A DNA stretch of 64,000 nucleotides from JAAZHD01 sp012510895 (GCA_050951465.1 JBMNJC010000028.1:1-64000); one strand, 5' to 3'; shown: positions 33,939 to 44,019, counted from the stretch's first letter. Notes: generated from the letters alone by a model not told the origin. Program-made: numbers and translations.

Positions 33939-35096
33939 ATGTTTCTTCACATCCTGTGGAATTTTTTAATCGGCTATGTGGTTATACAGGTAGAAGGTCT
34001 GTCATTGGAAAAGTTTATAAACCTAACTGTAGTAAACAACATATATCTTTGGGGTATACGCCGGCAAAGCTATGCAATCTTAACTGCTAAAGTAAACATT
34101 CGTGATTTTCGGCAATTACGTCATATATCCCGCAAAATACGCTGCAGAATCCGTATTGTGGACAAAAAAGGCCTGCCTTTTATTTTATACAGATATAGAA
34201 ACCGCAAGATGCTGGCAGTTGGAATGGTGCTTTTTTTAATAATCATATTTGGATTATCTTCTTTTGTATGGACAGTTGAGGTTGAAGGCGTGGAATCAGT
34301 AAATCAGCAAAAATTGCTGTCAGAGCTTTATGAACTGGGAGTCAGGCCCGGAGTTCCTAAAGCATCAATAGACACATTATACATTGAAAATCAATTGGTG
34401 ATTCGAATATCTGGGCTGTCCTGGGCAAGCCTGGAGATACGTGGAAGCAAAGCGATTTTAAGAGTAAAAGAATCTGTGCCGCCTCCTGCTCTGGTTAAGA
34501 AAGATAAACCAAGCAATATTGTAGCAGCCAAAGACGGCATAATTGAAAGCATGATTGTTCTGGACGGGCAGGCCGTTGTTAAAGAAGGTCAGACAGTAAA
34601 AAAAGGTCAGCTCCTGGTAAGCGGAGCAATAGATCATCCTGATACCAACGGAGTTCGTTATGTTTATTCAATGGCTAGAATAATGGCCAGGACATGGTAT
34701 GAAGAAAAAGTGGTATTATCATTAAAAGAACCTTATCGTTTCAGAACCGGCAGGAAAGCCGAAGTCAGATATATAGGTTGGGAACGCCTTAAAATACCTT
34801 ATTACAAGGAAGAGGTTCCCTTTTTTGAATATGACTTGATAGTGGAAAATGACGGTATATTTATAAAGGAAATATATCATGAGGTTGAGATTCGATATTG
34901 GGACAGGGACATACAAAAGGCAAAGAAAAAACTTGAGGAAATGGCTGATCAGACGGTTAAAAAGAGTATACCTCCGGGGGCAAAAATCGTTGACAAAAAG
35001 TTGAAATACGATATGATAGAAAGTGACAAGATCATAGCTGTTATATATATAGAAGCTTTGGAAGATATAGCTATGCAACAGAGCATGGTTAATTAA
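33939..35096 (+). CDS. yqfD: Sporulation protein YqfD
   Basis: This 385-residue protein has a membrane segment at about residues 91-111 (LAVGMVLFLIIIFGLSSFVW), followed by an external part with VEVEGVESVNQQKLLSELYELG and a beta-rich C-terminal domain (VEIRYWDRDIQKAKKKLEEMA). This is the YqfD family; it is needed for normal sporulation, and its biochemical role is not known. It lies between yqfC and phoH as in Bacillus. AAGGAGTG precedes the start. Confidence 0.95.
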   Translation: MFLHILWNFLIGYVVIQVEGLSLEKFINLTVVNNIYLWGIRRQSYAILTAKVNIRDFRQLRHISRKIRCRIRIVDKKGLPFILYRYRNRKMLAVGMVLFLIIIFGLSSFVWTVEVEGVESVNQQKLLSELYELGVRPGVPKASIDTLYIENQLVIRISGLSWASLEIRGSKAILRVKESVPPPALVKKDKPSNIVAAKDGIIESMIVLDGQAVVKEGQTVKKGQLLVSGAIDHPDTNGVRYVYSMARIMARTWYEEKVVLSLKEPYRFRTGRKAEVRYIGWERLKIPYYKEEVPFFEYDLIVENDGIFIKEIYHEVEIRYWDRDIQKAKKKLEEMADQTVKKSIPPGAKIVDKKLKYDMIESDKIIAVIYIEALEDIAMQQSMVN

Positions 35097-35112
35097 CAGG
35101 AGGCATTGGTGT

Positions 35113-36117
35113 TTGAGCAATATTATGACAGAAAGGTTTATTGACATTGATAGTATAGAGGTTTTAATGACTTTATTCGGCAATTTTGATCAGAATGTTA
35201 ATTTTATTGAAGATGAAATTGGTGTACACATTTCTGCCAGAGAAACACAGCTTAGAATTTCAGGAGAAGAAGCCAATGTCAAGCTAGCGGAAAGTGTTAT
35301 ATACAAACTTCTGGATTTGATCAGAAACAAGGAAACTCTTAATATGTCTCGCATAGGATATGCCATTCAGCTGGTAAGATCCGGTCATGAGGATGCAATC
35401 AATGAATTAATGACAGACATTATATGTGTTAATCATAAAGGTAAACCAATTCGTTGCAAAACCTTGGGACAGAAGCGCTATGTAAATGCTATTTCCAAAA
35501 ATGATATAGTATTCGGCATCGGCCCTGCCGGAACAGGAAAAACGTATCTGGCCATGGCTATGGCAGTCACTGCCTTTAAGAGCAAGCAAGTAAGCCGCAT
35601 CGTTCTGACCCGTCCTGCCGTAGAAGCAGGGGAAAAGCTTGGCTTCCTGCCAGGTGACCTGCAAAACAAAGTTGATCCTTATCTTCGCCCCTTGTATGAT
35701 GCCTTATATGATTTGATGGGGCCTGATACCTATTTGAAGTTGATAGAACGAGGAGTGATAGAAGTTGCACCCCTTGCTTATATGAGAGGACGTACTTTGG
35801 ACGATTCATTTATAATACTGGATGAAGCCCAGAATACCACTTCGGAACAAATGAAGATGTTCCTTACCAGACTTGGCAATAATTCCAGGGCAGTAATAAC
35901 CGGGGATATAACTCAGATTGATCTTTCTCACGGAAAAAGCTCCGGATTGATAGAGGCTGCTAAGGCACTTAAGGATGTTAAGGGTTTGGAATTTGTTTAT
36001 TTGACCCATAAGGATGTTGTACGCCATCAGCTGGTTATGAGAATTATAGAAGCATATGGCGAATATGAAAAGAAAAAGGAAAAAGGCACTGAAAAGGATT
36101 TGACGAAGAGGGATTAA
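35113..36117 (+). CDS. phoH: PhoH family ATPase
   Basis: This 334-residue P-loop ATPase has an N-terminal KH-like segment and then the PhoH domain: Walker A GPAGTGKTYLAMAMAV near residue 138, ILTRPAVEAGEKLGFLPGDL, Walker B FIILDEAQNTT, and a sensor ITGDITQIDL. PhoH-like proteins are thought to act on RNA or with YbeY. TTG at 35113 has AGGAGG 9 nt upstream. It precedes pgpH and ybeY. Confidence 0.94.
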   Translation: MSNIMTERFIDIDSIEVLMTLFGNFDQNVNFIEDEIGVHISARETQLRISGEEANVKLAESVIYKLLDLIRNKETLNMSRIGYAIQLVRSGHEDAINELMTDIICVNHKGKPIRCKTLGQKRYVNAISKNDIVFGIGPAGTGKTYLAMAMAVTAFKSKQVSRIVLTRPAVEAGEKLGFLPGDLQNKVDPYLRPLYDALYDLMGPDTYLKLIERGVIEVAPLAYMRGRTLDDSFIILDEAQNTTSEQMKMFLTRLGNNSRAVITGDITQIDLSHGKSSGLIEAAKALKDVKGLEFVYLTHKDVVRHQLVMRIIEAYGEYEKKKEKGTEKDLTKRD

Positions 36118-36119
36118 TT

Positions 36120-38438
36120 ATGAGTCAGCCAGTCACGGCAAAAAGGAATAATTCAAATAAAAGGATTCAACCATTAAGGTTTTTGTTTCATCCTTTTTTT
36201 GCGGATGTTATAATAGGTGTTCTGGTATTCCTTACAGTATATTTTATAGTGCTTACTGCCGTTACTCCCGAGCGTTATGAGCTTAAGGCAGGAGATATAC
36301 CCAGTGTGCCGATAGCTGCCCCAAGAGATATAGAAGATAAACTGGCTACCGAAGAAGCGATTGAATTGGCCAAACAGCAGGTAAATGATATTTATACTTT
36401 GGATCAGGCTATAACAACATCCGTAATAGAAGAAATAGAAGATATTTTTAACGGCATAGATACGATTCGGGGCAAAGCTGCAGAAAAACTTACTCAGTGG
36501 GAAGAGAACCAGAGGAAGCTTCAGCAGGAACTTCAACAGCAGGAAACTTCCGGAGAATTGTCAGGAGAAGAGAGCATTGATCAGTCAATTCAGCAAACTC
36601 CGGTCGGACAGTCTCAAGAGAACGGCAATGAGACAGATGCTGTCAGGTCTCAAGAAGGTACTTCTGAGATACCCGACCCTGATTATTATGAACTATATGA
36701 TGCCGCCTTCATACAGGAAATGCAGGAAATATTTCCTTTGCGCATATCAGAAGACGATATACGAACCATAATAATGGCTGATCAAAGGGAACTAAACCAA
36801 TTGAAGCAAACCATCACCGCTAATCTGGAAGAAATGATGGGAAAAGGCATAAAACAGGAACAATTGGCTGAATTCAAATCTGATTTGCGGGATACAATAC
36901 AGGCCATGGCAATTCCCAACGAGTTAAAACTTCTTGGTTTTAATATTGCAGTTCCCAGATTAAAAGCTAATTTGCTTTTCGACCCGGACAAAACCTTGAT
37001 TGAAAAGAACAATGCTGCTGCCGCAGTGGAAAAGGTAATATACAAAAAAGGTCAGTTTATAGTACAGGCAGGGCAGCCTATTACAGAATCACAAATTCTA
37101 ATGTTAAGTGAGCTGGGTTTGTTGGAGAATAATAAAGTGGATATTTCCTTCCATATTGGGGTTGCCCTTTCTGTTATTATTTCTATAAGCATTTTTGCAG
37201 TGTATCTGATATTCTTCGAAAAGAGTTTGTTATATAAACCTCATCTTATTCTGCTGTCAGGAGTTATTTTATGTCTTGTAGCAGGTTTGACATATGTCGC
37301 TGATCTTTTTAACAGCTATCTTATACCGTCTGCGATGGCAGGGATACTTATAACAATATTGATTAATCATAAAGCAGGTGTTGTGGTAAATATCGTTATG
37401 ACGCTTTTAGCCGGTCTTATTACCGGAGGACAGTTATCTCCAGCAGCCATGACTATTGTCGGTGGGCTGGCAGGCATAAGCATGTTGAAGTCAATTCATC
37501 AAAGAAGCACCTTAATATGGGCAGGCATTGGCGTTGCAATATGCAATATCCTGTTTGTGACCGCATTTGAGATGTTGTCACAGGGCGGGTGGGCGCAGCC
37601 TATATACAACTCGTTATGGGCCGGTTTGAGCGGCTTGCTTACAACAGTGCTGACTATTGGTACCCTGCCTATATGGGAAACTCTTTTCGGGGTGGTTACC
37701 CCTATTAAACTGATAGAGCTTGGCAACCCAAACCATCCTCTGTTAAAGAGACTTTTGGTTGAAACCCCAGGCACATATCATCACAGCATTATTGTAGCCA
37801 ACCTGGCTGAGAGCGCTGCAGATGCCATTGGCGGCAACGGCCTTCTTGCCAGAGTGGGTGCTTATTATCATGATATAGGCAAGCTGGAGCATCCCTATTT
37901 CTTTAAAGAAAACCAGCTTACAAAAGAGAATCCGCATGACAGGCTGGAGCCTGAGCTCAGTGCGCGTATCATAACTTCCCATGTCACAGACGGTGTTGAA
38001 CTGGCCAAGAGGTATAAAGTGCCCGCTGTTATTCAGGATTTTATTCGGGAGCACCATGGAACTCAACCGGTAATATATTTCTATCACAAGGCAAAAAATC
38101 AGGGAGAAGAGGTTGCCTTGGAGGATTTTTGTTATTCCGGTCCAAAGCCTCAAAGCAAGGAAACTGCCATTGTAATGATGGCCGATACCGTTGAAGCTGC
38201 TGTGCGCGCTATGACCGACTATTCAGCATCAAAAGTTGAAACGTTGATTCGAAAACTGATTCGGGCCAAATTTGATGACGAACAATTTGATGAATGTGAT
38301 CTTACTATTAAGGATATGAATACAATAGCGGTAACGTTCAAAAATGTTATCAGCGGTATTTTCCATGAACGGGTGGAATACCCTGCAGTAGATATTAAGG
38401 CGGAAAGGGCGAAATTATTGGATGAAGCTGCTAATTGA
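36120..38438 (+). CDS. pgpH: 7TM-HD family c-di-AMP phosphodiesterase PgpH
   Basis: This 772-residue membrane protein has an N-terminal membrane segment, a long extracellular 7TMR-HDED domain (about residues 60-330) with a Gln/Glu-rich stretch near 130-180, seven membrane segments (about 335-560) and a C-terminal HD domain. The HD motif is TPGTYHHSIIVANLAESAA, then YYHDIGKLEHPYFF. PgpH enzymes hydrolyse c-di-AMP to pApA. It is the largest gene of the yqfC-recO block and overlaps ybeY by 17 nt. Confidence 0.95.
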   Translation: MSQPVTAKRNNSNKRIQPLRFLFHPFFADVIIGVLVFLTVYFIVLTAVTPERYELKAGDIPSVPIAAPRDIEDKLATEEAIELAKQQVNDIYTLDQAITTSVIEEIEDIFNGIDTIRGKAAEKLTQWEENQRKLQQELQQQETSGELSGEESIDQSIQQTPVGQSQENGNETDAVRSQEGTSEIPDPDYYELYDAAFIQEMQEIFPLRISEDDIRTIIMADQRELNQLKQTITANLEEMMGKGIKQEQLAEFKSDLRDTIQAMAIPNELKLLGFNIAVPRLKANLLFDPDKTLIEKNNAAAAVEKVIYKKGQFIVQAGQPITESQILMLSELGLLENNKVDISFHIGVALSVIISISIFAVYLIFFEKSLLYKPHLILLSGVILCLVAGLTYVADLFNSYLIPSAMAGILITILINHKAGVVVNIVMTLLAGLITGGQLSPAAMTIVGGLAGISMLKSIHQRSTLIWAGIGVAICNILFVTAFEMLSQGGWAQPIYNSLWAGLSGLLTTVLTIGTLPIWETLFGVVTPIKLIELGNPNHPLLKRLLVETPGTYHHSIIVANLAESAADAIGGNGLLARVGAYYHDIGKLEHPYFFKENQLTKENPHDRLEPELSARIITSHVTDGVELAKRYKVPAVIQDFIREHHGTQPVIYFYHKAKNQGEEVALEDFCYSGPKPQSKETAIVMMADTVEAAVRAMTDYSASKVETLIRKLIRAKFDDEQFDECDLTIKDMNTIAVTFKNVISGIFHERVEYPAVDIKAERAKLLDEAAN

Positions 38439-38928
38439 CAATCAAACGAGCAAATACGGAGATTATCAGTCCTTTTTCGAATCTGTTCTGTATGAAACAA
38501 TAAATCATTTAGCTATAGGGTCTGCAGTTGAGGTCAGTCTGGTGCTTACCAATAATGACGGCATTCGCATCCTGAATCGTGAATATCGTGGAATAGACAA
38601 GCTTACCGATGTGCTTTCTTTTCCAATGTATGACCTTAATCCATATGACAAAGATAAAAAAACCTGGCTCGCAGAATTGGAATACAATCGAAAGATAACA
38701 TGCGGAGCAGAAGACCTGCCTATTGGTGATATTGTTATTTCCGTGGAAAAAGCTGAAGAGCAGGCAAGAGAATTTGGTCACAGTCTCAGAAGAGAACTGG
38801 CCTTCCTTATGATACATGGTATTCTGCACCTTTTGGGTTATGACCATGAAATAGGTCAGGCTGAAGAAAATGAAATGGAAGCTTTGCAAGAGGAGATTTT
38901 GCAAAAGCTTAATCTGCCCAGGGTTTAA
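38422..38928 (+). CDS. ybeY: Endoribonuclease YbeY, rRNA maturation factor
   Basis: This 168-residue metal-dependent endoribonuclease has the zinc motif HGILHLLGYDHE near its C-terminus (three histidines, HxxxHxxxxxH) and the NREYRGIDKLTDVLSFPM block. It acts in 16S rRNA 3' end maturation and ribosome quality control. The start lies inside pgpH. In many Firmicutes dgkA follows; here cdd is directly next. Confidence 0.97.
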   Translation: MKLLIDNQTSKYGDYQSFFESVLYETINHLAIGSAVEVSLVLTNNDGIRILNREYRGIDKLTDVLSFPMYDLNPYDKDKKTWLAELEYNRKITCGAEDLPIGDIVISVEKAEEQAREFGHSLRRELAFLMIHGILHLLGYDHEIGQAEENEMEALQEEILQKLNLPRV

Positions 38929-38945
38929 CGGAAGGTTTGATAAAG

Positions 38946-39350
38946 TTGGAGATCAAACAATTAATAAAGAAAGCACTGTGCGCAAGGGAATATGCATATG
39001 CTCCCTATTCAGAGTTCAGGGTAGGAGCTGCTGTATTATGCAGCGACGGCAGTGTTTTTACCGGAGCAAATATTGAAAATGTGAGCTTAGGAGCTGCTAA
39101 TTGTGCAGAACGAACTGCAATTTTCAAAGCTGTATCTGAAGGGAAACGCAGCTTTGAAGCCATAGCTGTTGCTTCGGATATGGACAGGCTTATTTACCCA
39201 TGCGGAATTTGCAGGCAAGTATTAGCAGAGTTTAAGGTGCCTGTTGTCATAGCAGCTGATAATAAAGGGAATTATAGAGTTTATAAGTCGGAAGAGTTAT
39301 TGCCTCATGCTTTCATTGAATTTCACACATCTAAAGAAAAAAGGAAGTGA
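38946..39350 (+). CDS. cdd: Cytidine deaminase
   Basis: This 134-residue zinc enzyme deaminates cytidine and deoxycytidine. It shows the motif NCAERTAIF with the zinc cysteine and the catalytic glutamate, and the second zinc pair PCGICRQVL. TTG at 38946 is chosen because GGAAGG lies 10 nt upstream; an in-frame TTG at 38937 is too close. It ends 4 nt before era. Confidence 0.96.
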   Translation: MEIKQLIKKALCAREYAYAPYSEFRVGAAVLCSDGSVFTGANIENVSLGAANCAERTAIFKAVSEGKRSFEAIAVASDMDRLIYPCGICRQVLAEFKVPVVIAADNKGNYRVYKSEELLPHAFIEFHTSKEKRK

Positions 39351-39354
39351 TTTA

Positions 39355-40257
39355 TTGTCAGAATTCCGTTCTGGATTTGCAGCAATTATTGGAAGGGCTA
39401 ATGTGGGAAAATCATCGCTTATGAACGCTCTGATTGGAGAAAAGCTGGCTATTGTATCCGATAAACCTCAAACTACCCGTAATCGTATTCAGGGAGTATT
39501 AACAAGGCAGAATTATCAGATTGTTTTTGTGGATACACCGGGAATACATAAACCGAAGAACAAATTAGGGGAGCATATGGTTAAAACAGCCCAGAATGCA
39601 CTTTCCGGCATGGAGGTAGTTTTGTTTGTAGTCGATATTGCTGATGGAATCGGTTATGGAGATCATAAAATAGTTGAATGGCTTAAAGACTCACCTGAAC
39701 CTGTTATTTTAGTTGCAAACAAGATTGATATTGCTGATAAGGAAAGAGCAAATGCTCAGATAGAGGACTTCCAAAGAAGGATGAATTTCGATGACGTAAT
39801 TGCTGTTTCAGCACTGAATGGTACTAATATACAGACATTGGAAAAGAAGCTTTACGAGTATCTGCCGGAAGGACCTAAGTATTACCCTGATGATATGATG
39901 ACAGATCAGCCTGAGCGGGTAATTCTTTCGGAGATTATACGGGAAAAGGCGCTGCATCTGCTAAAAGAAGAAGTACCCCATGGCATAGGTGTGGATATAG
40001 AAAGTATCGAAGATCGGGAGGGAAGAGATCTTACTGAGGTGAGGGCATCAATTATTTGTGAGAAATCCTCGCATAAGGGTATTATTATTGGTAAAGGCGG
40101 CAAGATGCTTAAAGCCATTGGAAGCCTCTCCCGGGCTGATATGGAAAAATTTCTTGGAACCCAGGTTTATTTGGAGCTGTTTGTGAAAGTTAAAGACAAT
40201 TGGAGAAATGACTTAAGAACAATGAGGGAGTTGGGTTATGACATCCGAAAGTCCTAG
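39355..40257 (+). CDS. era: GTPase Era
   Basis: This 300-residue GTPase assists 30S subunit assembly and binds the 16S rRNA 3' end. G motifs: GRANVGKSSLMNAL, the T of QTTRNRIQG, DTPGIHKP, and NKID. The C-terminal KH domain has SSHKGIIIGKGGKMLKAIG. TTG at 39355 has AAGGAAGTG upstream and matches the family start. The G1 loop reads GRANVGKSS where GRPNVGKST is usual. Confidence 0.97.
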   Translation: MSEFRSGFAAIIGRANVGKSSLMNALIGEKLAIVSDKPQTTRNRIQGVLTRQNYQIVFVDTPGIHKPKNKLGEHMVKTAQNALSGMEVVLFVVDIADGIGYGDHKIVEWLKDSPEPVILVANKIDIADKERANAQIEDFQRRMNFDDVIAVSALNGTNIQTLEKKLYEYLPEGPKYYPDDMMTDQPERVILSEIIREKALHLLKEEVPHGIGVDIESIEDREGRDLTEVRASIICEKSSHKGIIIGKGGKMLKAIGSLSRADMEKFLGTQVYLELFVKVKDNWRNDLRTMRELGYDIRKS

Positions 40258-40374
40258 TTTAGATATATGAAAATTATCTATTGCAAACGGATTAATTTAC
40301 ATTGGATAGGGTCTTTTTGCTCTGGGAAGGCTAGGAACGGAACGATAATCCACATAAAAAGGAGGCAGTTTAAG

Positions 40375-40536
40375 TTGTTGCAGTTATTGTGGAGTATGTT
40401 CGAAAAAACAGGTCATATAAGTGCCTATATGTTTTACAGGGCTTTGGAGAAAGAACCCTATAGTGATGAGAATATGGCAGATTTGAGCAGCAGTGCAGAC
40501 AAATATGAAGATTCAAAAAAGGATGAGAAAATTTAG
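40375..40536 (+). CDS. yqzL: YqzL family small protein
   Basis: This 53-residue protein begins LQLLWSMFEKTGHISAYMFYRALEK, which matches the YqzL pattern (LxWxxFxxTGxIxxYLL) known from B. subtilis, where the gene also sits between era and recO. TTG at 40375 has AAAGGAGG 9 nt upstream; an in-frame ATG at 40267 would add an unrelated leader. The C-terminus is Asp/Ser/Lys-rich. Function is unknown. The recO start follows one base after its stop. Confidence 0.85.
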   Translation: MLQLLWSMFEKTGHISAYMFYRALEKEPYSDENMADLSSSADKYEDSKKDEKI

Positions 40537-40537
40537 T

Positions 40538-41212
40538 ATGAGACAAATCCGAACTGAAGGGATTGTGCTTAGGGTAAAAAATCGGAATGAATCCGATCGT
40601 CTGTTAACAGTTTTATCCCCCGATTTAGGCAAAATTCTTATATTAGCAAGAGGGGCAAGGAAACCCAAAAACAGGTTTCTTACCTATTCACAACTTTTTT
40701 GCCATGGCGAAATTATGTTGCTGCCTTATCGTGAAATATATATATTAAACCAGACTGATGTAAAAAATACATTTTTTGATATACGAGGTGATTTGGATAG
40801 ATTATATTCCGCAACCTATATAGTCAATCTGGCAGAAGCGATAGCGACTGCGGGGGAAAATAATCTTCCCTTGTTTACATTGCTTTTGTATGGATTATCC
40901 CATTTATCCTACGGAGATTGCCTTCCATTGGATATAACCCTTCTGACTGAAATAAAGATACTGCAGATCAGCGGTTTTCAACCTGCAATATTGGTTAAGG
41001 AAACGGGAAAATTCCTCGATGGTGGAATTCCCGTAGATGATGATACTGCCAGTATCATACAAGCTGTTTTGGATTCTGACCTGGGTCAGACTTATAAGAT
41101 GCCTTTATCATCAAATGTAAGAAAGGATCTTAACAAGGTACTGCCCGCTTATATTCAACAAAAGCTTGAGCTGCAAATTCAGTCCAGATCATATCTTGAT
41201 TTGTTTTCATAA
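40538..41212 (+). CDS. recO: DNA repair protein RecO, lacking the zinc-finger cysteines
   Basis: This 224-residue RecO loads RecA on SSB-coated single strands with RecF and RecR. The N-terminal OB fold has RTEGIVLRVKNRNESDRLLTVL and GKILILARGARKPKNRF; the helical C-terminal domain follows. Most Firmicute RecO proteins have a CxxC...CxxC zinc finger after the SGFxP turn; here the region reads SGFQPAILVKETGKFLDGGIP and holds no cysteine, and the protein is about 25 residues short there. ATG at 40538 matches the family start (MRQIRTEG). Confidence 0.93.
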   Translation: MRQIRTEGIVLRVKNRNESDRLLTVLSPDLGKILILARGARKPKNRFLTYSQLFCHGEIMLLPYREIYILNQTDVKNTFFDIRGDLDRLYSATYIVNLAEAIATAGENNLPLFTLLLYGLSHLSYGDCLPLDITLLTEIKILQISGFQPAILVKETGKFLDGGIPVDDDTASIIQAVLDSDLGQTYKMPLSSNVRKDLNKVLPAYIQQKLELQIQSRSYLDLFS

Positions 41213-41279
41213 ATGTATTTTGTATATTAATTCCAAGAAGTGAAATTATATAAATACAACTTACAAGGGGGAATCCTTA

Positions 41280-43907
41280 ATGAGTCAAAAGTATGTTTAC
41301 CTATTTAATGAGGGCAATGCCAGCATGAGAAACCTATTAGGAGGAAAAGGAGCAAATCTGGCAGAAATGATTGGTATGGGTCTGCCGGTTCCTGAAGGCT
41401 TCACAGTTACTACTGAGTCTTGTATGCGCTACTATGAAGATGGACAAGTGTTGTCTGATGATATAATTTCTCAGATATATGCTGCTATGGAAAAACTGGA
41501 GCAAGTTTCAGGAAAAAAATTTGGTGATAAAGAAAATCCATTTTTGGTTTCTGTACGCTCCGGCGCACGTGTTTCCATGCCAGGCATGATGGATACCGTT
41601 TTAAATTTAGGTTTGAATGATGATACGGTAGAAGGCCTTGCTGTATTAACAAACAACGAACGATTTGCCTATGACTGCTACTTAAGATTTATTCAAATGT
41701 TTTCAGATGTAGTAATGGGTATTGAAAGATCAAAATTTGATGCTGTATTAAATGAAATTAAGGAAAAGTACAGCAAAGAATCCAATGAAGAACTCACAGC
41801 AGAACATTTGAAGGAAGCAGCAAAGAAATACAAGGAACTGTATAAGCAGGAAAAAGGGATGGAATTTCCGCAGGAGCCAAAAGAACAGCTGATAGAAGCA
41901 GTTAAGGCTGTATTCAGGTCCTGGAACAATCCCAGGGCTATAGTTTACAGGAGAATGAATGACATACCGGGCAACTGGGGAACTGCTGTTAATGTACAGT
42001 TAATGGTATTCGGTAATCTGGGTAATGACTCCGGTACAGGTGTTGCTTTTACTCGTAATCCCTCTACGGGTGAAAAGGAGCTTTATGGTGAGTTCCTGAT
42101 GAATGCCCAGGGTGAAGACGTGGTAGCAGGAATCAGAACACCAAATCCGATTTCTGATTTACAAAAGACTAACCCTGAGGTATACGATCAGTTTGTAAAT
42201 ATAGCCAAGAGGCTGGAGTTACATTATCGTGACATGCAAGATATGGAGTTTACTATAGAAAGAGGCAAGCTTTATATTCTTCAGACGCGTAATGGCAAGA
42301 GAACCGCGCAAGCAGCAGTAAAGATAGCGGTAGATCTGGTATCTGAAGGTCTGCTTACAAAAGAAGAAGCAATTATGAAAGTAGAACCGAAACAATTGGA
42401 AACTTTGATACATCCTTCTTTCAAACCCGAAGCCTTGAAAAAAGCCAAGCCAATTGCAAAAGGTCTGCCTGCATCACCCGGCGCAGCTGTCGGTTCTATA
42501 TATTTCTCGGCAGAAAAAGCAAAAGCAGCAGCTGATAGAGGAGAAAAAGTTGTGTTAGTCCGTGAGGAAACTTCACCTGAAGATATCGAAGGCATGTATG
42601 CATCGGAAGGTATTCTTACCTCCCGCGGTGGCATGACTTCTCATGCAGCTGTTGTGGCACGCAGTATCGGTACATGTTGCGTTGCTGGTTGTTCTGCTGT
42701 CAGTGTAAATGAAAAAGCAGGCACCTTAACCGTAAACGGTGTTACTTATAAAGAAGGCGACATAATATCTTTGGACGGAAGCACCGGCTATGTATATGGT
42801 GAGGTTATTTCCACTCAGGAACCTGCTGTTACCGGATACTTTAAAACTATAATGGATTGGGCAGATGAAATACGGGATCTGAAAATAAGAACAAATGCCG
42901 ATTCTCCCAAAGATGCTAAGCAAGCAGTGGAGTTTGGTGCCGAAGGTATTGGACTGTGCCGTACAGAGCATATGTTCTTTGATGCTGAAAGAATTCCGGC
43001 TTTCCAGAAGATGATAGTTGCTTCCAGTCCACAGGAAAGAAGAAAGGCATTGGACCAGATACTGCCTATGCAAAAAGAGGACTTCAAAGGTGTTTATGAG
43101 GTTATGAAGGACAGGCCTGTTACCATACGACTCCTTGATCCTCCGCTCCATGAATTCCTGCCCCATGAGGATGCGGACATAGAAAAACTGTCATCGGAAC
43201 TGGGAATCAGTTTTGAGCGTCTGAAGGGAGTAGTTGCAAACCTGAAGGAACTAAATCCTATGCTGGGTCATCGCGGTTGTCGTTTGGCCGTTTCATACCC
43301 TGAAATTGCCGAGATGCAGACCCGGGCAATCATTGAAGCTGCATTGGAAGTTAAAAAGGAAAAAGGATATGATATAGTTCCAGAAATAATGATTCCCCTT
43401 GTTTGTGAATTGAAGGAATTGCAATATGTAAAAAATACTATTGTAGATACAGCAAATAAAGTGATTGAGGAATCAGGTGTCGAGCTTAAATATCTGGTAG
43501 GTACAATGATAGAGATTCCGAGAGCAGCACTGACTGCAGATGAAATAGCCAAGGAAGCAGAATTCTTCTCATTTGGCACCAATGATCTGACCCAAATGAC
43601 TTACGGATTGAGCCGTGACGATGCCGGAAGGATTCTTGAAGACTATTACGAGGCTGGAATCTTTGAAGCCGATCCCACAGCCAAGCTTGATCGGACAGGT
43701 GTAGGTAAGTTAATGCAGATCGCAGTGGAACTTGGGCGCAAGACACGGCCTGACATTAAACTTGGTATCTGTGGTGAACATGGCGGTGACCCTGACTCCA
43801 TAGAATTCTGCCATATGCTGGGTCTGGACTATGTATCTTGTTCTCCTTACCGGGTGCCCATTGCCAGACTTGCTGCTGCACAGGCAAAAATTAAACATAG
43901 TAAGTAA
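41280..43907 (+). CDS. ppdK: Pyruvate, phosphate dikinase
   Basis: This 875-residue enzyme interconverts PEP, AMP and PPi with pyruvate, ATP and Pi; in clostridia it often replaces pyruvate kinase. It has the ATP-grasp domain (RNLLGGKGANLAEM, SVRSGARVSMPGMMDT), the swivelling domain with catalytic His455 in GGMTSHAAVVARSIGT, and the PEP/pyruvate domain with GIGLCRTEHMFF and FGTNDLTQMTYG. Length is normal. It has an AAGGGGG site. It stands alone with a terminator after it, where B. subtilis has glyQS. Confidence 0.98.
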   Translation: MSQKYVYLFNEGNASMRNLLGGKGANLAEMIGMGLPVPEGFTVTTESCMRYYEDGQVLSDDIISQIYAAMEKLEQVSGKKFGDKENPFLVSVRSGARVSMPGMMDTVLNLGLNDDTVEGLAVLTNNERFAYDCYLRFIQMFSDVVMGIERSKFDAVLNEIKEKYSKESNEELTAEHLKEAAKKYKELYKQEKGMEFPQEPKEQLIEAVKAVFRSWNNPRAIVYRRMNDIPGNWGTAVNVQLMVFGNLGNDSGTGVAFTRNPSTGEKELYGEFLMNAQGEDVVAGIRTPNPISDLQKTNPEVYDQFVNIAKRLELHYRDMQDMEFTIERGKLYILQTRNGKRTAQAAVKIAVDLVSEGLLTKEEAIMKVEPKQLETLIHPSFKPEALKKAKPIAKGLPASPGAAVGSIYFSAEKAKAAADRGEKVVLVREETSPEDIEGMYASEGILTSRGGMTSHAAVVARSIGTCCVAGCSAVSVNEKAGTLTVNGVTYKEGDIISLDGSTGYVYGEVISTQEPAVTGYFKTIMDWADEIRDLKIRTNADSPKDAKQAVEFGAEGIGLCRTEHMFFDAERIPAFQKMIVASSPQERRKALDQILPMQKEDFKGVYEVMKDRPVTIRLLDPPLHEFLPHEDADIEKLSSELGISFERLKGVVANLKELNPMLGHRGCRLAVSYPEIAEMQTRAIIEAALEVKKEKGYDIVPEIMIPLVCELKELQYVKNTIVDTANKVIEESGVELKYLVGTMIEIPRAALTADEIAKEAEFFSFGTNDLTQMTYGLSRDDAGRILEDYYEAGIFEADPTAKLDRTGVGKLMQIAVELGRKTRPDIKLGICGEHGGDPDSIEFCHMLGLDYVSCSPYRVPIARLAAAQAKIKHSK

Positions 43908-43976
43908 AGCAGCAAAAATCAGATGAAATTGAAAATAAAGATCAGTATTCTTATTATATCTGTTTAAGCAGAATCA

Positions 43977-44019
43977 GGGGTATTGTCACTTAATAAGACT
44001 AAGGGGCAATACCTTTTTT
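43977..44019 (+). terminator. Rho-independent terminator of ppdK
   Basis: GGTATTG (43979-43985) and CAATACC (44007-44013) form a 7-bp stem, extendable by wobble pairs, around a 21-nt loop, followed by six T. The rest of the 43908-44183 gap holds no gene that I can see. Confidence 0.8.

Noticed and set aside
38870..39076. 68-residue ORF between ybeY and cdd as a possible dgkA remnant
   Set aside because: It is a shadow frame of the ybeY end and the cdd start and has no similarity to undecaprenol kinase.
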